From a virus: a stretch of 27,818 nucleotides of DNA. Both the position numbers and the translations under genes were made by a program. The DNA lies in IMG/VR virus record IMGVR_UViG_3300020205_000768, positions 1 through 27,818 of that record. The stretch is one strand, 5' to 3'. Positions 21,073-27,818 of this stretch are shown here, in pieces; the stretch's first letter is position 1, and each line of letters starts with the position of its first letter. The notes under the pieces are model-generated. The model was not told the origin of the DNA. It ran no database searches and saw nothing but the letters and a program-made list of their open reading frames with translations.

Positions 21073-21545
21073 TGAGAACCCGTATTGATTGGAGATCTGC
21101 AAGTAAAGAAAACTATAAAAACTTTTGTAAAAAGAATCCAGAGGTTCAATTAAGCTTTGACCAATGGAAAAACATCATATACACATTTAACGAATCTTTT
21201 AGAAACTACATTCTTGAAACAGGAAAAAAAGAAAAACTTCCCTATGGATTTGGGGAGTTTTCTATTCAGAAGAAGAAGAGAAGAAAAAAGAAAGGATTAA
21301 GTGATGAGTTCATAAACCTTCCTATAGATTGGCAAAAGACAAAAGAAAAAGGAAAGGTGATATATAATTTTAATTATCACACAGAAGGATATTTCTTTGG
21401 GTGGATTTGGTTTAAAGAATCTGCAAGATTAAAAGGAACCAGTTTCTGGTATTTCAAACCATCAAGAGTTACATCAAGAATGCTTGCTCACTACATAAAA
21501 GCTAATGACAAGTATCAACATATTTACTGTGAACATAAATTATAA
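21072..21545 (+). CDS. Basic tail-module protein with HU/IHF-like motif (157 aa)
   Basis: Strongly basic (RKKK clusters). The segment 'YILETGKKEKLPYGFGEFSIQKKKRRKKKG' (about residues 46-75) has the Gly-Phe-Gly-x-Phe signature that opens the DNA-binding arm of HU/IHF proteins, followed by a very basic arm. The preceding helices also fit. The C-terminal part is aromatic (IYNFNYHTEGYFFGWIWFKES) and unlike HU. I recall conserved relatives between ring genes of crAss-like phages. It may bind DNA at the portal-tail interface or be a virion protein that borrowed the motif. Family assignment is tentative. Confidence 0.6.
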   Translation: MRTRIDWRSASKENYKNFCKKNPEVQLSFDQWKNIIYTFNESFRNYILETGKKEKLPYGFGEFSIQKKKRRKKKGLSDEFINLPIDWQKTKEKGKVIYNFNYHTEGYFFGWIWFKESARLKGTSFWYFKPSRVTSRMLAHYIKANDKYQHIYCEHKL

Positions 21546-21549
21546 ATAA

Positions 21550-22482
21550 ATGAGTTATTATTATAAATATGATTTCGTCAGTCCTGAACCTGTTTATTCC
21601 ACCATCAAGGAGGAATTAAAGAGCTATTTTGACACTGGTGCAATCGATGACCTAATGTTCCCTACATATTTAGACAAGTGCTTAAAGAAGCTGGGAAGGT
21701 CCTCATACGTGATTCAAGAAACCTATCTTGATATATGTGATTTTGAAGCTAGACTTCCAGATAACTTTTTTGCTGTACGTGAAGCGTGGATGTGCACATC
21801 TGTAGATGCTCGACCATATCAATCAGCTAATTCATTTTATTCTCAAGCTGAATCACAAACAACAATTCAAGTGAGTCCTGTAATATCTAATCAAACTCCT
21901 TGTACAAACGATGGATGTTCAGATCCTGGATGTGATGGTTTATCATGTATGCCTGTATTGATTCAAGCTGTATATAAAACAAACAATTCAGTTAATCGTT
22001 CTGTACAAAGACAATACTTGCTTAAGCCAGGAAACATTTCTGTAAAAGCTCATTGTACATTAGATTGTGCAAACATAGGAAGTTCAGCTGATGATAGTTT
22101 TGACATTAGGGATAATAAGTTTGTTACTAATTTCAGAAATGGAACAGTGCATTTAGTATTCTACTGTTATGAATACGATGTTGTTGGTAATCAAATGATT
22201 CCAGATAACTATCGTATTAGAGAGTTTGTTGAAGCATTCATTAAATATAAAATGTTTGAATTGCTTGTTAATCAAATCAATGATGAAACATTCAATCAAC
22301 TTCAACAGAAGCTTGTATATTATAAACAAGCACATGATGAAGCATTCATTATGGCAGACATAGAAATTAAAAAAACTACAGCACATCAAAAACAAAGAAA
22401 GATCAAAGAAGACTTGAACCGCTTCAATATGTACGAGTTGCCTAATAGAACAAATAGATACGGATGGAGGAGAAATTCATAA
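21550..22482 (+). CDS. Probable ring/tail protein (310 aa)
   Basis: Soluble, beta-rich protein. The N-terminal part (1-95) contains 'YYKYDFVSPEPVYSTIKEELKSYF' and 'IQETYLDICDFEARLPDNF'. A Cys-rich insert (CTNDGCSDPGCDGLSC, about residues 117-132) may be metal-bound or disulfide-held. The C-terminal 80 residues are a long helical part (IREFVEAFIKYKMFELLVNQ onward) with basic end. The pattern matches ring proteins that precede the muzzle gene in crAss-like phages as I remember them. The muzzle would follow directly but for the inserted endonuclease gene. Confidence 0.65.
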   Translation: MSYYYKYDFVSPEPVYSTIKEELKSYFDTGAIDDLMFPTYLDKCLKKLGRSSYVIQETYLDICDFEARLPDNFFAVREAWMCTSVDARPYQSANSFYSQAESQTTIQVSPVISNQTPCTNDGCSDPGCDGLSCMPVLIQAVYKTNNSVNRSVQRQYLLKPGNISVKAHCTLDCANIGSSADDSFDIRDNKFVTNFRNGTVHLVFYCYEYDVVGNQMIPDNYRIREFVEAFIKYKMFELLVNQINDETFNQLQQKLVYYKQAHDEAFIMADIEIKKTTAHQKQRKIKEDLNRFNMYELPNRTNRYGWRRNS

Positions 22483-22485
22483 TAT

Positions 22486-23154
22486 ATGCCAGTAATTTAT
22501 AAAATAACATCTCCTTCAAATAAGGTTTATATTGGACAGTCTTGGGATTGGGTTAGTAGAAAAAGCAAGTATAAAAAATTAAAGAACGTAGAGCAAATTA
22601 AAATTCATAGATCATTATTAAAATACGGATATGATAATCATAAAGTTGAAATAATTTGTGATCTGCCAAAAGATGTTTCTCAAGAAACATTAGATAATTA
22701 TGAAATTTTATACTGGCAGTCATATAAAGATTGTGGAGTTGAGATGTTAAATATCAAATACCCTGGCAGCAAAGGTAAATTATCAGAAGAAACCAAACAT
22801 AAACTAAGCATTTCTCATTCTGGATCCAATAATGCAATGTTTGGTAAAAAAGGAGAAGATCATCCTGCCTTTGGGCAAGTTGGATATTGGAAAAACAAAC
22901 CAAAAGAGAGTCATCCTAGATTTGGATCCTCTGGAGATAAAAATCCAAATTTTGGTAGAGTTGGAGAAAAACATCCAATGTTTGGTAAACGTGGAGGAAA
23001 CAGTCCTTTTGCAAAAAAAGTAATAAATACAGTAACTGGAGAAATATATCCTTCTGTAAAAGATGCAGCAGAAATATTAAAAATCAATTACTCGTCTTTA
23101 ACAAGTAGACTAAGAAAAGATAGTAATAAAGTTTTTTATTTAAGATATTTATAA
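22486..23154 (+). CDS. GIY-YIG homing endonuclease (222 aa)
   Basis: A free-standing homing endonuclease that would cut an allele lacking it and be copied in by repair. The N-terminal GIY-YIG domain is seen as I4-Y5 and Y15-I16-G17; R25 and E73 have the spacing of the catalytic Arg and Glu of I-TevI. Residues about 113-170 hold six NUMOD3-like DNA-binding repeats (AMFG, HPAFG, HPRFG, NPNFG, HPMFG, NSPFA). Residues 175-212 match NUMOD1 (VINTVTGEIYPSVKDAAEIL). The gene sits 3 nt after the ring gene and 1 nt before the muzzle gene, and its AT-rich codon use differs from both neighbours, as expected of a recent insertion. Confidence 0.9.
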   Translation: MPVIYKITSPSNKVYIGQSWDWVSRKSKYKKLKNVEQIKIHRSLLKYGYDNHKVEIICDLPKDVSQETLDNYEILYWQSYKDCGVEMLNIKYPGSKGKLSEETKHKLSISHSGSNNAMFGKKGEDHPAFGQVGYWKNKPKESHPRFGSSGDKNPNFGRVGEKHPMFGKRGGNSPFAKKVINTVTGEIYPSVKDAAEILKINYSSLTSRLRKDSNKVFYLRYL

Positions 23155-23155
23155 A

Positions 23156-26100
23156 ATGGCAGAAAACGAACAAAGTAACATTAGGTTGGAGCAAGCTATT
23201 GGTAGAATGGGGCTTGATATGGATTCATCTTTAAATCAGATTGAACAGGGAAAGCTTTCTTATGCCCTTAACGCTGCTTTAGAAAACTTTGACGCTAATA
23301 CTGTTAACTATCAAAACGATGCCTCTAATGAGCTTTGTTTAAACTTTCCTAAAGACTATCACGTTATAGGTGAGCATTTCATCAATGAACAAAACAAACA
23401 TGTATTCTTCTTAGTAAATCCTACAACAGGAGCTTCTGAAATAGGATATATGGAGAATAATGATTGCACCTATCACACGTACGTTAGTGGTGCATGTCTT
23501 AATTTTAATATTGACAATCCTATACACAAAGCTGTACATAAGATTACAAATTGTGCTACAGAGATTTATTGGACTGATGGACTTAATCAACGTAGATATT
23601 TAAATCTTACAGATCCAAACTCTTGGAAAAAGATTGTTCCTGGAACAGTTGTTTGTGACAATCGATATCTTGATGAACTAGATTGTAACAAACTAAACAT
23701 ACAACCTGATTTTACTATTCCTCAATTAGCTGTTAAAGAAATAATTAATGTAGGAAGTCTTACAGCAGGAACGTATCAATTTGCAATTCAGTATTCAAAT
23801 GGATCAGGAGATGGATATACATCTTATTATTCTGTAACAAACCCTACACCAATCTTTGATGCAAAGATTGTAACTCCTGATTTTAACTATCCTGTAGGAA
23901 AAGCAATTGTTTTAAACATCAGCAACATAGATGTTACAGGGTATTTTCAATATTTCAATCTTGCTGTAATTAAAACAGTAAACTCTATAACTTCTGTAGA
24001 ACTTGTAGGTACATATTTCATTGATACATTTACAAGAGAAATTACATACACTGGACAGAACCAAACACAAATAAGACTTACTGTTAATGATATATTTGAG
24101 AAGTTTCCTTATTACGAAATAGCTCAAGACCTAACAGCTGTACAAGATGTTCTTGTATGGGATAATTTAACATCTATAGATACAGTTAATTATCAAGGTG
24201 TTGCTAACCAAATAACATTAAACTGGGAAACATATAAACTCCCTGCTAATGAAGATTATGCTGATGGTTTCAATGCTACAAACCTTAGAGGTTATTTAAG
24301 GGATGAAGTGTATGCATTTGAGATTGTGTTCCTTCTTACGAATGGTAAGCAAACAGATGGTTTTCACATTCCAGGAAGAGTTAAAGGTCCTATTGAACTA
24401 TCCACTCCAGATGTACCAAATACAAATGATGATTTCATAGGAACTGGTACAAGTGCTCCTTATTGGAAAATATATAACACAGCTACAGTGATAGGACCTG
24501 CTACAGGAGATCCTATTGGTAACGCTACACCATATCAATATGGTGAATTTGCTTATTGGGAATCTGAAGAAGTATATCCATGCAACGAACTTGTTTGGGG
24601 TTCTCTTGCTAACACACCAATTAGACATCATAAGTTCCCTGACATTCTTGTAAGTCCTGCATTTGAAAGTGCACAACCAACAATTGAATTAGATGGTAAG
24701 TACACTAAGCTAAAAATACAAGATGATTCTGTTTTTCCACTTGGTGTAAAACTTGACATTGCTCAAGTTCAAAATTTAATAAGACTATCATCTCTTTCAC
24801 AAGAACAGAAAGATGCTATCACTGGATTTAAAATAGTACGTGGTAACAGATCTACAAACAGTTCAATTGTAGCTAAAGGTATTCTTAGGAATGTAGGTGA
24901 GTATGAAAGAGATAAAACAAAATATTATTTCCCTAACTATCCATACAACGATCTTAGACAAGATCCATTCCTATTAAAAGAAAGTAATGCTTTCAATAGT
25001 CAATGTGATACATACACTGTTGCTTCTGCTGGTGTAGATGTTATAAATTATACAGATTGTATAACAGGTGATCTTGCTACAAAAGATATCGATGCAACTG
25101 AGACATTAACACTATGTTCAATCACTGTACCAACAGGACAATCTACAACACCTGTAGTAACAAAAATAACTGTTGATACATATAGAATCACTATTACAAA
25201 ACCTGATAGAGCAGCATACTTTAAAATAACTACAGTTAGTGGTGATGTTACATATTTTGGAGTTACTAACAACACTCCTTTTGGCATATATCGTTCTTCT
25301 CCAGCAACAGTAAATTCTACAACCTATCCTGAATACACTGATGGTACATTAGAATTTAGAATTGAACAATTAAATAGTAATAACAATGATTACTGTAAAC
25401 CACCTAATCTAAATGCATTCTCTGAAGATACTTCCAAATTCAGACATGTATTTAATTCTCCTGACACATCTTTTGGACAACCGTTTCTTGGAAATATTCT
25501 TAAACTTGAGAATGTAATATATGGTGCTGGAACAGCTCATTTTACACAAGTGAAGAAGAATGCAACATATAAATTACTTAGTAAAGAAGCTCAAGCTGAT
25601 GCTTTACAATCAAGTCAATTGGTTGCAACAATATCAGGTACACTTGATCCAACAGCAATGTTCACTGCCTATCAAGCATATTTACAAATATACATCAATG
25701 GCATAACTAGAAGAAACTATGCCTATTCATATAACTCTATAGCTAGTTATGATTATTCTGCAAACATTGCTAACGGTCTAGGAATAAAACAAAGAACTCT
25801 TGATTTATATCAATATCTTATTCCTGGTGTACAGAATGTAGGCGATACTAGTGATGTAAATAATTTTAGTAGAGAATCATCTGTATATTTAAAAACAGTT
25901 AAATCTCTTCCCTATCCAAGTCAAACTCCTAGTTTAATTCTTCCCACTGGTGATAGTGCTATTGTAGACGCATCTAGATATACAATAAGTGAAAGAAACA
26001 ATTGCTCAATACCAGAAAATAACTTTGAGATAAGTGCTGTTTCTTATTACGGATCTATAAAGAATATATTTCCTAATCAATGGGGACAGATGTATTCTTA

Positions 26101-27818
26101 TGATACAATTGACACAGGATTTCAAGTGGATTTTGATTACTCATCTACACAAGTTGTGTTTGGTGGAGATACATTCATTAATAAGTTTGCATTTAAAACT
26201 AAACTTCCTTTCTTTATAGACAATCGAGTGAATGCTCCTGATGATTCAGATGTGTTCTATGATGAAATAGGTAATGTTGCCTATCCACAATATTGGCACT
26301 CAGCTAGATCTATTCTATTTGATTATACATATCTTGCTGGTCCTCCTGCAAAAACTCTTACAAATATTATATCAATCAAGGCTCACAATTTTGATTGTCC
26401 TAACAATCAATATTATACAGCTAATAATCCTGGTAGAACTTTCTATGATGGAAAGATGTATATGTTTGCTTACGGTATTCCTTATTTCTATTGTGAGTCT
26501 AATGTTAACGTTGATCTTAGACAAGCATTTAATAATAGAGAAGGTGATTTCTATCCACATGTAAGTTCAGGTATTCCTGATAATTGGTTACAAGAAAGCT
26601 TTGTTCCCATCATACAAGACAATACATATTATTATAACGTAACATTCTCTAAGCAAAACAAAGAGAACTATTTCTCTCATCTACCTGTAGATTGGGATGA
26701 TGATCAATGTTACACTAATTTTCCATTCAGAGCTATTTATTCTGATCCTCAACAAAGCTACACAGACAACGCAATCAATAGTTGGTTGATATACAGACCA
26801 ATTAGTTTCTTTGATTTTCCACAAAACTATGGTAAACTTACAAGTCTTGATGGTATTCAGAATAGAGCGGTGCTTGCTAGATTTGAAAACAAGAGCTTGT
26901 TATACAACACTCTCTTAACTATAAACACAAGCAATCCTCAAGCTGCTTATTTAGGAAATGATTCTCTTTTCAGAAGTGCTCCTCCAATAGATTTTGCAGA
27001 AACAGATCTTGGTTATGTAGGTTCTCAAAATAAGATGTTATTAAAGATTCCTCAAGGACAAATATCAATTGATGCTAAGAGAGGACAGATATTCTTGATA
27101 GCAGGAAACCAAGCAAAAGAATTATCAGGATTTGGTTCAGGAGTTAATAGGTTCTTTACAGACCACTTAGCATTTGAAATACTTAGATATTTTCCTACAG
27201 TGGACACAGACAATCATTTCAATGGTTGTGGATTACATGGTGTGTATGATAGTAAGTATGAAAGATTCTTTATATCAAAGCTTGATTATATTCCTCTATC
27301 AAAAGAAGTTAAATATGATGATTCAACCAAAGAGTTTTATATAGAAAGAATAATAGGAACAAACACTGTTGTAAGAACAGAAGTGTATTTAACTGATTTA
27401 GATTATTTCTGTAACAAGTCTTGGACAATCTCTTTTAATTTCAACACAATGCGTTGGGTGAGCTTTCATAGCTTCGTTCCTAATTTCTATATAGCAGAAA
27501 ACAATTTCTTCTATTCTGGATTAAACACAGGATGGGATCTTGAAATGGTTGCAGTTCAAGAAGTTACATCTACTACCACTACAACAACAACAGCAATTCC
27601 TCTTGATTGTGGATTTAATGGAACTTGTGGAATATTGTACCCAGTTACAATTAATTGGAGCAATGATGAATTTGCTTCTCCATACATAGATAGTGATCTT
27701 GTTATAAATGGAGTGACATACGCAGGATCTGATGCTAGTGGAACATTTACATTACCATCAAACACAATCACAAACGTACAACAAAAATCTGATCAGAATG
27801 CTGTTGGTACATCTGCAA
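23156..27818 (+). CDS. Muzzle / P22 gp10-like stabilisation protein, partial
   Basis: Open from ATG 23156 to the window end (1554 codons seen, no stop), starting MAENEQSNIRLEQAIGRMGL. The sequence is beta-rich with repeated Gly-Thr-Asp patterns and few helices, and the opening 'GKLSYALNAALENFD' plus great length match the muzzle/stabilisation protein of crAss-like phages. This is a large ring at the tail tip that seals DNA in the head, thought to be related to P22 gp10. Near residues 1473-1479 a run of seven Thr is followed by a fresh Gly/Thr-rich domain, so the visible part includes at least one appended domain. It is incomplete at the 3' side. Confidence 0.75.
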   Translation, partial: MAENEQSNIRLEQAIGRMGLDMDSSLNQIEQGKLSYALNAALENFDANTVNYQNDASNELCLNFPKDYHVIGEHFINEQNKHVFFLVNPTTGASEIGYMENNDCTYHTYVSGACLNFNIDNPIHKAVHKITNCATEIYWTDGLNQRRYLNLTDPNSWKKIVPGTVVCDNRYLDELDCNKLNIQPDFTIPQLAVKEIINVGSLTAGTYQFAIQYSNGSGDGYTSYYSVTNPTPIFDAKIVTPDFNYPVGKAIVLNISNIDVTGYFQYFNLAVIKTVNSITSVELVGTYFIDTFTREITYTGQNQTQIRLTVNDIFEKFPYYEIAQDLTAVQDVLVWDNLTSIDTVNYQGVANQITLNWETYKLPANEDYADGFNATNLRGYLRDEVYAFEIVFLLTNGKQTDGFHIPGRVKGPIELSTPDVPNTNDDFIGTGTSAPYWKIYNTATVIGPATGDPIGNATPYQYGEFAYWESEEVYPCNELVWGSLANTPIRHHKFPDILVSPAFESAQPTIELDGKYTKLKIQDDSVFPLGVKLDIAQVQNLIRLSSLSQEQKDAITGFKIVRGNRSTNSSIVAKGILRNVGEYERDKTKYYFPNYPYNDLRQDPFLLKESNAFNSQCDTYTVASAGVDVINYTDCITGDLATKDIDATETLTLCSITVPTGQSTTPVVTKITVDTYRITITKPDRAAYFKITTVSGDVTYFGVTNNTPFGIYRSSPATVNSTTYPEYTDGTLEFRIEQLNSNNNDYCKPPNLNAFSEDTSKFRHVFNSPDTSFGQPFLGNILKLENVIYGAGTAHFTQVKKNATYKLLSKEAQADALQSSQLVATISGTLDPTAMFTAYQAYLQIYINGITRRNYAYSYNSIASYDYSANIANGLGIKQRTLDLYQYLIPGVQNVGDTSDVNNFSRESSVYLKTVKSLPYPSQTPSLILPTGDSAIVDASRYTISERNNCSIPENNFEISAVSYYGSIKNIFPNQWGQMYSYDTIDTGFQVDFDYSSTQVVFGGDTFINKFAFKTKLPFFIDNRVNAPDDSDVFYDEIGNVAYPQYWHSARSILFDYTYLAGPPAKTLTNIISIKAHNFDCPNNQYYTANNPGRTFYDGKMYMFAYGIPYFYCESNVNVDLRQAFNNREGDFYPHVSSGIPDNWLQESFVPIIQDNTYYYNVTFSKQNKENYFSHLPVDWDDDQCYTNFPFRAIYSDPQQSYTDNAINSWLIYRPISFFDFPQNYGKLTSLDGIQNRAVLARFENKSLLYNTLLTINTSNPQAAYLGNDSLFRSAPPIDFAETDLGYVGSQNKMLLKIPQGQISIDAKRGQIFLIAGNQAKELSGFGSGVNRFFTDHLAFEILRYFPTVDTDNHFNGCGLHGVYDSKYERFFISKLDYIPLSKEVKYDDSTKEFYIERIIGTNTVVRTEVYLTDLDYFCNKSWTISFNFNTMRWVSFHSFVPNFYIAENNFFYSGLNTGWDLEMVAVQEVTSTTTTTTTAIPLDCGFNGTCGILYPVTINWSNDEFASPYIDSDLVINGVTYAGSDASGTFTLPSNTITNVQQKSDQNAVGTSA

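Noticed and set aside
23912-27771. Several minus-strand and one plus-strand frame of 60-96 residues inside the muzzle gene
   Set aside because: The muzzle frame is open over the entire interval with coherent protein sequence; these are shadow frames with low-complexity products.
1-27818. CRISPR array, insertion sequence, integrase or attachment site
   Set aside because: I found no regularly spaced repeats, transposase, integrase or att-like duplications in the window.

Overview
The window is a stretch of a tailed double-stranded DNA phage that I assign to the crAss-like phages (order Crassvirales) infecting a member of the Bacteroidota. Three things support this. The gene order is an IHF-like protein, a run of small genes, a large terminase, a very large portal, an acidic scaffold-like protein, a major capsid protein, ring/adaptor proteins and a giant muzzle/stabilisation protein. 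Several proteins resemble conserved crAss-like families as I recall them. Promoters have the Bacteroidota form (TTTG, then 19-21 nt, then TAnnTTTG), and start codons are preceded by A-rich sequence rather than a Shine-Dalgarno motif. The DNA is AT-rich. TAA, TAG and TGA all end genes here, so there is no sign of the stop-codon reassignment known from some crAss-like phages. No database search was possible; family names rest on motifs, lengths and gene order.

Positions 1-3110 (minus strand): ten small genes of unknown function (28 to 161 residues), five of them too short for a usual ORF cut-off. At least five intrinsic terminators separate them. The rightmost (126 residues) lies next to a divergent promoter region at about 3110-3314.

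Positions 3230-5919 (plus strand): two Bacteroidota-type promoters feed a compact set of overlapping small genes: a membrane-anchored protein, a winged-helix protein, an IHF/HU-like protein, a cysteine-rich zinc-ribbon-like protein, and several small unknowns. The last one, directly before the large terminase, is a candidate small terminase.

Positions 5916-16460: packaging and head genes (large terminase, portal, scaffold candidate, major capsid protein), two further virion genes, and an abundant-looking 358-residue protein that is a candidate capsid decoration protein. Two gaps here stand out. The gap after the portal gene holds a near-perfect copy of the chromosomal parS centromere site. 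The gap after the capsid gene holds a terminator followed by a compact, possibly pseudoknotted RNA structure.

Positions 16485-19002: a fibre/decoration module of small cysteine-rich proteins and a tail-collar-type fibre, closed by two consecutive hairpins.

Positions 19045-27818: a promoter, a metallophosphoesterase with a helix-turn-helix-like start, two probable ring proteins flanking a protein with an HU/IHF-like motif, a GIY-YIG homing endonuclease, and the first 1554 codons of a giant muzzle/stabilisation protein that runs off the window.
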